Below are positions 9,901 to 17,657 of a stretch of DNA of 64,000 nt, in pieces (position 1 is the first letter of the stretch; each line of letters opens with the position of its first letter). Location: the NCBI GenBank assembly GCA_002371705.1, contig DFGI01000066.1, forward strand, positions 79,814 to 143,813, given 5' to 3'. The stretch is from Bacteroidales bacterium UBA3754. GTDB taxonomy: Bacteria; Bacteroidota; Bacteroidia; Bacteroidales; UBA1715. Below the pieces are notes generated by a model. The model saw only the letters and a program-made list of their open reading frames with translations, searched no databases and had not been told where the DNA came from. Made by a program: the position numbers and the translations under genes.

Positions 9901-12900
9901 TACGTATGATGTGTTTGGCAACATTACAACACACAGTCTGTGGGCATCGGGAATTAACGCGGTTACGACAACTTACACCTACGATGCAAACTACAGATTT
10001 GTGACAAAGGAAACGTCCAATACAAGCCAAATCTCAATAAATCACACATACAACGCATTGGATTTGCTTGTGGGCACGTCGAAAATGCTCAATGGCAATA
10101 CAATAGAATCCATACAATACACCTATGATGCCGTGGGTAGAAAATCAATGGTGACGACATCCCCAGAAGTAACGAACACGACATACACATACGGTTGGGG
10201 CAGCTCTGCAAAAAAACGATACTATGTGCGGACGGAAAGCACCGCAAGCCCTTCTGTGACAACCTGGTACGATAATATCGGACGTACCGTCCTTACCGAA
10301 ACCTTCGGAGAGGACAGTGTGCAAATAAGGCAGGAAAAAACGTATGGAATGGATGGAAATGTGTCGAGTTCAAAATTAACTGAAGGAAACATTTCTTCGC
10401 AAACGACTTATGTATATGATTTATTGGGTAGGCTTAGAATGTCGCGTAGCAACACGGGGAACGAAAAATATTTTTCTTATGGAAACAAGACCGTGACCGA
10501 GTATGATAACGGAAGACAGACGATAAAAACCTACGATGAATGGGGGAATGTGAAGACCATCACCGACAATGAGGGCTCTACCATACAATACACATACAAT
10601 TCCAACGGAAATGCAGCGAAAATCGAGGCTGATGGTGCCGTATTCCAAATGACATATAATGCAAAGGGGCAACAAACTTCATTGACAGACCCTGATGCAG
10701 GTAAAACGACCTATACCTACGATGCATTGGGACGCATAATAAAGCAGGTTGACTATAAAGGTATTACCACAACAAACACATATAACAATGTTGGTTTGCT
10801 GACCAAAACAGCCTGTGGTGATATTACCACGACCTACACTTATGACACCCAACAGAGATTAACGAAAGAATCTACTGGTTCGCAGTCAATATCCTACCAA
10901 TATAATACAAAAAATCAATTGACCCGAAAAACAATCACTATAGATAGTACAACGAATTTAGTTTTTCGTTATAATTACAATTCATTAAATCAGTTGTATC
11001 TTATGTATTACCCGGATAATACAAGCGAACGATATTACTATGATGCCAACGGAAATATGAATCGTGTGACGTTCAATGGGCAAGATGTGTGGAAACTCAC
11101 GTCGTACAACGGAACTGCGAGAAAGATACAACTGCGAGACTCCCTGTCTCGTGAAGAATATCACACCGCCGACGGCTATTTGAACCATACAAGGATTCGA
11201 TACAAATCGTCAAATGTGAATACAATGATATACACGTTCGACAAGAAGAAAGGTCTTTTGCTTAGCCGCAGTGGCATGTTAGCGAACGGGACAAACGAAA
11301 ACTTCACCTACGACTCGCACGATCGCCTGACCGAAACATACACGGCGAACAACGACCTGTATCATTCTGTTGATTACGCCACAAACGGCAACATTGTGAA
11401 CAAAACAGGGATTGGGGCGTACTCGTATGAATCAGACCGCCCTCATGCCGTGACAAGCGTAGATAATATAGAAGGTGCGGTTTCCGAGATACCGCAGTAT
11501 GTAACCTACACCCCGTTCAACAAGGTTGCAACAGTGACTCAAGGTGAATACTCACTTGCCATAACATACGGACCCGATCGGCAACGAAACAAAACGGCTT
11601 TGAGCAGAAACGACACGTTACTCTACACCCGCTACTACGCCGACAATTACGAGGAAGTACATGCGGGCGACACCATTTACCGTTACTACTATGTTTATAC
11701 TCCCGATGGACTTTCAATGATTGCTGAAAGAATAGGCAATACAATGAACCTGAAACTGTATTCCGTAGAAACCGATTACTTGGGAAGTATAGTGGCGATG
11801 TATAACTATAAAGGACAAACCGAATTCCGAGCGGAGTACGATGCATGGGGTATGCAGAATGTGGTTACCGACAACCTTGCCCACTTCCAACGTGGCTACT
11901 GCGGCCACGAGCATTGGCATGAATTCGACCTCATTGATATGAACGGACGAATGTACGACCCTGTTATCGCCCGCTTCCTCAGCCCCGACCCGTTTGTGCA
12001 GGTGCCAGAGGATTTGCAGAACTACAACCGTTATAGCTATTGCTTGAATAATCCGCTAAAATATAGTGACCCGAGTGGGGAACTTGCATGGGTTGTTCCT
12101 GTTATCGCAGGGACTATTATTGGTTCATATATGGGTGGTGCAATTACTTCTAACGAATGGAATCCTATTTCAAAACAGTATTGGCAAAATGGTTGGAAAG
12201 GTTCTATTGTAGGAGGAATTCTTGGTGCAACGGTTGGTTCATTTTTTTCTGCTGCGATGGCGCCAACTGCGTTTGGTAGTGCCACGGGATTCCATACAAC
12301 AGGTATGATTGCGGGCGGTAAAGCTACGGTAGGATGGGGCATTACAACCTCGGCTTTGGAGTCTGCCTCTATTAATATAGGTATTAGTTTTTATAATAAA
12401 CAAGGACTTGATGGCGCATGGAAGGCAGGAGTGGTCGGTGCAATATCGGGAGTATGGACGGCAACTGGGGGGTTAGGGTTGGTAACACATGGCTTAGGCG
12501 GAAAATTAGGATATCAGATGATTGGGACGGCAGGACGTTCTATTGGACGTAACTGGAGTTCTGGTGCTAAATCATGGAATGACTTAACAAATGGAATAGT
12601 ACTTGGTGTAGGTCCTGTCAATTTAAACTATACAAGTGAACATGGATTAGGAATAGATTGGCATGATAATATAGGAAACATCATCGTAAATGGTGCAGGT
12701 ATAGTAAATATTGCCACTGGAGGAAGAGTAAGTTTAGACAAAAATAATTTAACTCTTCGTTATTATGGAGGTTTTATGGATAAAATAATGGCTAAATGTG
12801 GAACCCAGGCTACAGGAGTATATGCCATATATGGTGGTGGGTATAGACCTCGGCCAGCTCTATTATCACATGAGGCTCACCATATATGGCAGTCTAGGTC

Positions 12901-13027
12901 AATGGGTAGCTATGATTTCATGCCTAATTATTTTTCACAATTTGCTTTAGTGAAGTTAATGGGAAGGGACGGATGGAAAGAGAGTTGGTATGAAACACAA
13001 GCATATAAGTATTATTGGTTTAAGTAA
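6923..13027 (+). CDS. SpvB/FG-GAP/RHS-repeat polymorphic toxin with C-terminal metallopeptidase-like domain
   Basis: 2034 residues with a signal peptide (1-22). Domains in order: SpvB-like beta domain (about 25-330; GMQPSLGLVYNSQSGNGVAG); FG-GAP/VCBS-type calcium loops near 395, 524, 577, 637 and 706 (e.g. DFNGDGMQDLLV); YD/RHS repeats from about 960 to 1600; the RHS core near 1665-1716 (DMNGRMYDP, RFLSPDPF, NPLKYSDPSGE), which carries the aspartates of the shell autoprotease; then a unique 318-residue tip. The tip begins with a hydrophobic glycine-rich segment and ends with HEAHH at 1983-1987 and a downstream ETQA (Glu2024), consistent with a zinc metallopeptidase. By analogy with Tc/RHS shells, the YD cage would hold the tip as cargo. 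There is no T9SS domain; the gene behind it is a candidate immunity gene. Substrate and release route are unknown. Confidence 0.93.
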   Translation: MKLTRLSATVVLLLSGIVARSQYEVGELNGAFAVNEMGAATYSLPFDIPEGINGMQPSLGLVYNSQSGNGVAGMGMSISGLSVISRTPKDKFHDGESKGLSYSPSDAYAKDGVRMLLKSGTEGADGAIYNVEGMPYDDITLVGSGSSQYFVANLPDGKKAYYGKKTKFPSSGSTPCVWYLDKIEDVYDNVITYNYTTNGNCVYLSSVVYGTNEREATSFSANVEFSYENRTDTVKTAIYGKKCNMCRRLKNITVKTTKISTTTTWYIYNLIYQNTDAFSRLKTVTKAYGSVKIPPVTFSWNTLSGFYMQKRDINDFGKVYLTSENKEVSGSDRSNQYFFSGDFLGKGKQDLVVATTYNGNTYLNVYEFGSDNKFRVVSNNKVTADPIDYMQLGNYVADLDGNGYNKIVLPYTNGMRFDVYASDNMTWIAPNYIDGTSSTINAENNVKLMSKVFTAPLSTECVPAHTLADFYNCGKMQVAFIETLPSSNGKYNLKLLMKNSNGGQMTRSMQMSFESYPKRLIAHDFNGDGMQDLLVLCRTGYAIYFNQSTTEGVLPFKETESIKIYDGSLFNGQNIQIGDFNGDGLLDFIVETKGEDNWYFLLGNGDGTFFRKLACNIPDVGDKSYTERDNDKLQCTVIDFDNDGKQDVIITKAFYEKKTQWFPKKEWGEYKETYTYWMRSTGNSLVLHKKTTTTNANDALPGHIVVADFNGDGYEEILNFGSDILNASSSAMSWKLYSSSRSMVPSLNKIIGISTANYGTTTSISYASLTDTSVYTSETGSSFPLVDVTCPIHVVKQSTQNAGGDSYPKDYTYAGLRVHLRGRGLLGFKTMSVYDEVHDERVTTTITNLNSEFFIPTEVVTTTNVAGNESSSKTTLTVAKRGTKNYFSYPFRVEQIDIYGNKTTIQNTFDTEYGYQTNQYISYGTGNNMYKQTSDSLFVKVGGVYKPQIVVETQKHKDASSTFSVKTLYEYDTKGAVVKTTEYANTIPNYHAYTYDVFGNITTHSLWASGINAVTTTYTYDANYRFVTKETSNTSQISINHTYNALDLLVGTSKMLNGNTIESIQYTYDAVGRKSMVTTSPEVTNTTYTYGWGSSAKKRYYVRTESTASPSVTTWYDNIGRTVLTETFGEDSVQIRQEKTYGMDGNVSSSKLTEGNISSQTTYVYDLLGRLRMSRSNTGNEKYFSYGNKTVTEYDNGRQTIKTYDEWGNVKTITDNEGSTIQYTYNSNGNAAKIEADGAVFQMTYNAKGQQTSLTDPDAGKTTYTYDALGRIIKQVDYKGITTTNTYNNVGLLTKTACGDITTTYTYDTQQRLTKESTGSQSISYQYNTKNQLTRKTITIDSTTNLVFRYNYNSLNQLYLMYYPDNTSERYYYDANGNMNRVTFNGQDVWKLTSYNGTARKIQLRDSLSREEYHTADGYLNHTRIRYKSSNVNTMIYTFDKKKGLLLSRSGMLANGTNENFTYDSHDRLTETYTANNDLYHSVDYATNGNIVNKTGIGAYSYESDRPHAVTSVDNIEGAVSEIPQYVTYTPFNKVATVTQGEYSLAITYGPDRQRNKTALSRNDTLLYTRYYADNYEEVHAGDTIYRYYYVYTPDGLSMIAERIGNTMNLKLYSVETDYLGSIVAMYNYKGQTEFRAEYDAWGMQNVVTDNLAHFQRGYCGHEHWHEFDLIDMNGRMYDPVIARFLSPDPFVQVPEDLQNYNRYSYCLNNPLKYSDPSGELAWVVPVIAGTIIGSYMGGAITSNEWNPISKQYWQNGWKGSIVGGILGATVGSFFSAAMAPTAFGSATGFHTTGMIAGGKATVGWGITTSALESASINIGISFYNKQGLDGAWKAGVVGAISGVWTATGGLGLVTHGLGGKLGYQMIGTAGRSIGRNWSSGAKSWNDLTNGIVLGVGPVNLNYTSEHGLGIDWHDNIGNIIVNGAGIVNIATGGRVSLDKNNLTLRYYGGFMDKIMAKCGTQATGVYAIYGGGYRPRPALLSHEAHHIWQSRSMGSYDFMPNYFSQFALVKLMGRDGWKESWYETQAYKYYWFK

Positions 13028-13051
13028 AATGACACAAATAGTCTCTATGCT

Positions 13052-13936
13052 ATGAATAAGAAAATTTTTTATTTGTTAATTCTGAGTTTTACAATTACAA
13101 GTTGTGCGCAAAGGGAGTTTGATGTTTTTTTCGACGCAGACTCTAAAACAGTAACACATCATACAGATTGTGGAACAATCGAATTAGAAGTGAGTCAATC
13201 CTATGACCAAAACATTTATCTTGAAGCGAAGTGCAATGTACAAGATACTCTTACATTTAATAAAGATTCCATAAAAATTCTTTATCAAAACAATATAGTT
13301 CCTATATGCGAGATTTTTTCAAGCGAGATTTCAAAAGAAAAGTGGTTTGGTTTTAAAGAAATAGATGGACAAACTACAAATTTTAAAAGAGGTGATATAA
13401 TGGAAATAAGAATAGGTTGTGTTGTTGAAGATATTGTTTTCCATTATCTCGATACCATTCAGATTTTTACAAAGGGTGCATTTTATTATAAAGAGCATCC
13501 TATTGAGATTGAAAAACTCAACATCATAGTAAAACGAACAGCAATAAGACTGCCCTCTTCGTTTTCTGAAATACCAGAAAATATTTTATGTAACATAGAA
13601 AAAATGGGAAATGATGATTCTGAAGTAATCAATAAATATGAAGCAGATTATTTGAATTTTATTTTTCGAGAAAAAAGGGACAACTTTGATTTTGAGGGGA
13701 AGAGAGTTGGTCTTATTCTGTCAAATTCGAAAAAAAATAAAAAACAGTATTTTCAAGAGGAATGGGGGCGTTATCGTTCTCCTGACGACTTTGGTTCAAC
13801 TTTTGGGCAATTATTTATATTTAATGAAGTACAAAAAGAAGAATGTGGCTACGATGCTGCAATTGTTGAGTTTTGGGGTAAATTTGTTAAGACGCCAGAT
13901 GAAGTTGTTTCAAAATTGAAACGTAAAAGATGGTAA
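13052..13936 (+). CDS. Lipoprotein, candidate immunity protein of the RHS toxin
   Basis: 294 residues with a lipoprotein signal (hydrophobic stretch then ITSC, Cys18), so it is probably membrane-anchored. It starts 24 bases after the toxin stop, the usual position of an immunity gene. Residues about 165-225 (SEIPENILCN, EKMGNDDSEVINKYEADYL, DNFDFEGKRVGL) match residues about 215-270 of the protein at 14540, so the two share a C-terminal domain while their N-terminal halves differ. No known family was recognised. Immunity is inferred from position and duplication only; a plain accessory lipoprotein is possible. The codons are AT-rich, unlike the more balanced toxin body, as expected of a swapped cassette. 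Confidence 0.75.
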   Translation: MNKKIFYLLILSFTITSCAQREFDVFFDADSKTVTHHTDCGTIELEVSQSYDQNIYLEAKCNVQDTLTFNKDSIKILYQNNIVPICEIFSSEISKEKWFGFKEIDGQTTNFKRGDIMEIRIGCVVEDIVFHYLDTIQIFTKGAFYYKEHPIEIEKLNIIVKRTAIRLPSSFSEIPENILCNIEKMGNDDSEVINKYEADYLNFIFREKRDNFDFEGKRVGLILSNSKKNKKQYFQEEWGRYRSPDDFGSTFGQLFIFNEVQKEECGYDAAIVEFWGKFVKTPDEVVSKLKRKRW

Positions 13937-13938
13937 AG

Positions 13939-13965
13939 CTGTCGTTGAAGACAGAAAGTAACAGA
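13939..13965 (-). repeat. Dispersed repeat copy (reverse of 33879-33905)
   Basis: This 27-base stretch directly after the stop codon at 13936 matches the reverse complement of 33879-33905 with one mismatch by hand alignment (CTGTCGTTGAAGACAG against CTGTCGCTGAAGACAG, then AAAGTAACAGA). It marks the left edge of the rearranged segment carrying the transposase remnant. Confidence 0.7.
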
Positions 13966-14169
13966 AAGAGGAGAAATTCTAATTGTTGTGAGTATTTACA
14001 CGATTTTCTTGCATGCGAATCTAACAATTATCTTCGTTCCATATAGGATTGCAGAATGATAGTGGCGCTGATGCTATCGACCACTTCTTTGTTTTGGCGG
14101 TCTTTTTTCTTCATGCCGCCTGCGAGCATTGCTTGGTGGGCAAGGGTTGAGGAAAGGGACGGGCGTCAA

Positions 14170-14496
14170 TCGGACATGAAAATCAGCAGGGACGGACGCG
14201 GACGGGCGAAGGACAACATTTTCATAGAACGCTTCTGGCGCTCTATAAAATATGAGGACATTTATCTGAATGCCTACGAGGACGGGAAAGAACTGTATCA
14301 AGGAATAAAGAACTATATTCACTTTTACAATGCCTGTCGCCCCCGTCAGAGTCTTGATTTCAAGTGTTCCGATGAAATTTTTATTCGAAGTATGTGGCTT
14401 AAGGAATTTGTATATATTTGTAGAAAGAAAATTATGGGCGTTTTCAGAAAAACGGGGTTCTTACAAACGAACTTCTTCTTTCTAAATACTCTATAA
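14170..14496 (+). pseudogene. IS3-family (IS150-like) transposase remnant, C-terminal part of the integrase core
   Basis: Only the end of a DDE transposase survives. From about 14176 the frame reads MKISRDGRGRAKDN, IFIERFWRSIKYEDIYL, YIHFYNACRPRQSLDFK, which is the C-terminal rve region of IS3/IS150-type OrfB including the ERFWR block with the last catalytic Glu. The helper ORF, the N-terminal DD part of the core and a clear left end are missing, and residues before this point in the frame have no transposase character. The first codons are clearly richer in GC than the flanking genes. The downstream string near 14508-14524 (AACTGTCCAAAAAAGGG) could be an old IS end, but no matching inverted repeat was found. 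It lies between the two immunity-like genes. Confidence 0.85.
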
Positions 14497-14539
14497 ATTA
14501 AAATTTAACTGTCCAAAAAAGGGAAGTACTATACATATC

Positions 14540-15505
14540 ATGTTTAAATTTACAACTCTTATCGCTTTAATTTTCTTTACAGAAACAATTTTTGCTCAAC
14601 AAGTAAAGGTTGACCTGACCACTAATTTATATGGAAACTATATAACACCTACAGTAGTAAAAAAAGACTATTCCAAATTTAATTATAAGAAAAAAAGCAA
14701 AAGAGCTATACATCAAGCGATAAGGAAATGTAACCTCAATAATTCATCCGAAACATTAGGTTGTTTATTTTGGTCATATATTGAAGATATTGATGATGAA
14801 TACTTTCAAGATGTGGAACAACTGTTTTTTAAGTCAAAAGAGGATTTTTATAATAGAATCGTTGTTTCTGCGGGCAAAAGCACAAATTTCTCATCAATAT
14901 GCGATTTTTCAATATATGATTGCTCCAATAAGAAAAATGAATGGATAGCTGGAAAAATTAATGGAAGATGGCAACAATATGGTAGTATTTATAGTAATAC
15001 CCTTAATTACATTGTGCGACTAAGTCCAACTCATGTTTTTTTGTATTATGGAGAAAGGGTCAATGTGTTTTATTGTGTTGTTGGAGAGGATGTTCAGGTT
15101 GTATATAATGAAAAGAAACCAGAAAAAATGAGGCATTTTTCTGTGATAAAGGACACAATTATAAGGGATTCCACTAAAATAACATTTGATGATATTCCTA
15201 AAGAATTAATAGATAATTTCGACAAAATGGGGAATGATGATACAGCGCTTTTAAATGATTATGAGGCGGAATATCTAAATGTAATATTTAAAGATTGTCG
15301 TGGCGATTTTGATTTTAAAGGGAAACGAATACGTTTTTCTCCTTGTAGTAAAGTTGATTTTTTTAAAGGGGAAAAGAACCGACATGCAGAAGGTGTTTTC
15401 CCAAGCCAATGTAAATCCTTTCGAATTAAACTTGAGGATGGTAAATACTACGATGCAGAACTATCTCTTGTCTTTTGGAAACAGTATTGTACACAAAGAA
15501 ATTAA
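14540..15505 (+). CDS. Secreted protein sharing its C-terminal domain with the RHS immunity candidate
   Basis: 321 residues with a signal peptide (MFKFTTLIALIFFTETIFAQ) and no lipobox cysteine. Residues about 215-270 (DIPKELIDNFDKMGNDDTA, DYEAEYLNVIF, GDFDFKGKRIRF) align with the lipoprotein at 13052. The N-terminal 200 residues differ and are lysine- and aromatic-rich. The gene is separated from the first copy by the IS remnant and is followed immediately by a degenerate piece of RHS coding sequence. The simplest reading is a second immunity gene left from an older toxin cassette; this is inference from layout. The family is not recognised. Confidence 0.72.
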   Translation: MFKFTTLIALIFFTETIFAQQVKVDLTTNLYGNYITPTVVKKDYSKFNYKKKSKRAIHQAIRKCNLNNSSETLGCLFWSYIEDIDDEYFQDVEQLFFKSKEDFYNRIVVSAGKSTNFSSICDFSIYDCSNKKNEWIAGKINGRWQQYGSIYSNTLNYIVRLSPTHVFLYYGERVNVFYCVVGEDVQVVYNEKKPEKMRHFSVIKDTIIRDSTKITFDDIPKELIDNFDKMGNDDTALLNDYEAEYLNVIFKDCRGDFDFKGKRIRFSPCSKVDFFKGEKNRHAEGVFPSQCKSFRIKLEDGKYYDAELSLVFWKQYCTQRN

Positions 15506-15508
15506 TAT

Positions 15509-15655
15509 TTTCGCTAATTTTACAACTCGTTAAACCAATTAGATCTTATGTATTACCTAGATAATACTGGTGAACGATATTACTTTGACGCAAGCGGCAA
15601 GGAGAAAAATTTCTTTTCCCATAAAATGATACAGAATAGATTTTTGCAAGCGTGA
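15509..15655 (+). pseudogene. Orphan fragment of RHS YD-repeat coding sequence
   Basis: Four bases after the previous stop, the frame reads F-R-stop-F-Y-N-S-L-N-Q-L-D-L-M-Y-Y, then LDNTGERYYFDASGK, and ends at TGA 15653-15655. It matches the intact toxin at about 10964-11055 (NSLNQLYLMYYPDNTSERYY). By hand, about four fifths of the bases over 74 positions agree. An in-frame stop near the left end and the lack of any start or core show that it is debris of a second RHS gene or of a partial duplication. Confidence 0.8.
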
Positions 15656-15698
15656 AGATGATAATTCTGAAAAAGAATGAACGATACTTACTATTTTG

Positions 15699-15706
15699 TA
15701 TATTTG
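15699..15706 (+). promoter_or_regulatory. -7 element TATATTTG for the DUF1599-DoxX-tpiA operon
   Basis: Perfect TAnnTTTG 19 bases before the ATG at 15726. It overlaps the TTG at 15696 that a naive frame would use, so the true start must be 15726. Confidence 0.65.
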
Positions 15707-15725
15707 TAGGGTTAATTTGAACAAA

Positions 15726-16274
15726 ATGGCAAACACAAACGATGAGTTCGAGGCAGTAAAGAAAATATGCCTGAATATCTTTGAAAAAAAATACGACGAC
15801 TATGGTACAGCGTGGCGTATAATGCGCCCGGAGTCGTTGACCGACCAGATTTATATAAAGGCGAGCCGAATCCGCAGCCTGGAGGAAAAGGGCGTTTCGA
15901 AAGTGGGCGAGGGCATTGTCCCTGAATTTATCGCAATTGTGAATTATGGTATTATGGCGCTGATACAGTTGGAATTGCGTGGTACCAACGCTCCAATTGA
16001 TTTGCCCAAGGAAATGGCAATGTCGTTGTATAATAAATATTACGATGCCACCAAGGAACTAATGACGAACAAAAATCACGACTATGGCGAGGCGTGGCGT
16101 GGAATGCGCGTGAGTTCGTTTACCGATGTGATTCTCCAAAAACTTCACCGCACAAAGCAAATTGAAGATAATAAGGGAGTTACAAAGATTTCCGAAGGCG
16201 TTGATGCGAATTATCAAGATATGATAAATTATTCTATATTTGCACTCATCAAATTAGAGATTGAGAAAAATTAA
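15726..16274 (+). CDS. DUF1599 (nucleotide modification-associated domain 1) protein
   Basis: 182 residues when started at the ATG at 15726 (MANTNDEFEAV). Two tandem copies of the same motif are visible: KKYDDYGTAWRIMRPESLTDQI near residue 20 and KNHDYGEAWRGMRVSSFTDVI near 115, each followed by an (I/V)NY(G/S)I(M/F)ALI(Q/K)LE helix. This duplicated DYGxAWRxMR architecture is characteristic of DUF1599. The biochemical role is not settled; the family has been grouped with nucleotide-modification domains. It begins an operon with a DoxX-like protein (6 bases on) and tpiA, an arrangement I recall as common in Bacteroidales. It is probably cytoplasmic, with no signal peptide. Confidence 0.88.
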   Translation: MANTNDEFEAVKKICLNIFEKKYDDYGTAWRIMRPESLTDQIYIKASRIRSLEEKGVSKVGEGIVPEFIAIVNYGIMALIQLELRGTNAPIDLPKEMAMSLYNKYYDATKELMTNKNHDYGEAWRGMRVSSFTDVILQKLHRTKQIEDNKGVTKISEGVDANYQDMINYSIFALIKLEIEKN

Positions 16275-16280
16275 TCACGT

Positions 16281-17627
16281 ATGGATAAGCGACGGTTGTT
16301 GTTTTTTGTTGGCTTGATAGCGATGTTCGCTTCGTTGGCCATATTTGCCAATTTTGGCGCATTCGAGGATGCTTCGTGGACGAAATTGTGGGTGCTTGTG
16401 GGAATGATTTCCTGCGCGTCGCTCGGTTTGGCGTTGGTTTTCAATCCCGAACAGATATTGTTGAATCTTTGCCGCTATTTTGCGGGTATATTGTTTGTGT
16501 TTTCAGGTTTTGTGAAAGCCGACGACCCACTTGGCTCAAAATACAAATTCATTGATTATTTCGAGGCATGGGGCATCGACGACATCTTTGCGCCCGCCGC
16601 GCTTACGTTTGGTATCATTCTGAGTACCATAGAGTTACTCGTTGGTTTGGCGTTGCTGTTGAAATTGTTCCCTAAATGGTCGTCGCTCGGAGCTTTGATT
16701 TTTATGGTTGTGTTTATTCCGATTACGCTGTATTTGGCGTTGCAGCAAAACATATCGGGTAAGGAACTTGTGCACGATTGCGGCTGTTTTGGCGATGCGT
16801 TGGTGCTGACCAATTGGCAAACGTTTGTGAAAAATCTCGTGATAGTTGTGCCGGTGCTTGTTACGTTTATGTTCAGTAACCGTTTCACCGATTTGATTTC
16901 CAACTCGAAATCGTGTGTGATTTTGTCGGTTTTGACAGTGGCGATAGTTGGTCTTTCCATTCATGCGTTGCGCCATCTGCCACCGATAGATTTCCGTCCG
17001 TATAAGATTGGAGTGACCTTGCAAGGCGAAAAATGCGGCGATGTGGTTCGAAACAATAATGTGAAAACCTACCAGTATGCCGATTTTAAGAATTTGCAAA
17101 CGGGCGAGCATAAGGAATTCGACATTGTGAACAATTATCCCGATTATACTATTTGGGAATACAATCCTGATGTGCCGGTTCGTGTGGTGGAGGAAAAAAT
17201 AGAAACTCCGAAAACCGATACGGCTGTGTCAAATACGTATGTGGTTGATAATTATATGTTTTCGAAAGACGGCGAAGATGTTACGTGTGATATAATCACC
17301 GATTCGTCGTATGTGTTGTTGGCAATCCATTACGATATAAATCAGTCGAATCCCAAGCACCAAGCCGACATCAATGCGGCGTATGATTGGGCAAAATCGA
17401 AAGGCTTTGCGTTCTATGGCGCAACTTCGAGTCTCGACGATGTGATAGAAAAATATGGTGCGGAAACAGGTGCGGCATATCCGTTCGTTTCGGCTGACGA
17501 TATTTTGCTGAAAACTGTTGTCCGTTCCAATCCGGGATTGGTGTTGCTGAAAAACGGATTGATTGTCAACAAATGGCATCACAACGATATACCAACCGTT
17601 GCGGAATTTGAATCAATGTGTAAATAA
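16281..17627 (+). CDS. DoxX/MauE-like membrane protein with C-terminal thioredoxin-fold-like region (BT_3928 type)
   Basis: 448 residues. The N-terminal 235 contain about seven or eight hydrophobic segments with the DoxX/MauE-like block GILFVFSGFVKADDPLG near residue 75 and a cysteine pair HDCGCFGD near 170. The C-terminal 200 are soluble and resemble a thioredoxin-fold region (YVLLAIHYDIN, AYDWAKSKGFAFYGATSS, then ends NPGLVLLKNGLIVNKWHHND). Membrane-coupled redox or quinone-linked thiol chemistry is plausible from the family, but the reaction is unknown. It lies between the DUF1599 gene and tpiA, 30 bases before the latter, in one operon. Confidence 0.85.
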   Translation: MDKRRLLFFVGLIAMFASLAIFANFGAFEDASWTKLWVLVGMISCASLGLALVFNPEQILLNLCRYFAGILFVFSGFVKADDPLGSKYKFIDYFEAWGIDDIFAPAALTFGIILSTIELLVGLALLLKLFPKWSSLGALIFMVVFIPITLYLALQQNISGKELVHDCGCFGDALVLTNWQTFVKNLVIVVPVLVTFMFSNRFTDLISNSKSCVILSVLTVAIVGLSIHALRHLPPIDFRPYKIGVTLQGEKCGDVVRNNNVKTYQYADFKNLQTGEHKEFDIVNNYPDYTIWEYNPDVPVRVVEEKIETPKTDTAVSNTYVVDNYMFSKDGEDVTCDIITDSSYVLLAIHYDINQSNPKHQADINAAYDWAKSKGFAFYGATSSLDDVIEKYGAETGAAYPFVSADDILLKTVVRSNPGLVLLKNGLIVNKWHHNDIPTVAEFESMCK

Positions 17628-17657
17628 TTAATATTAATACGTTAAAATAACAAAACA

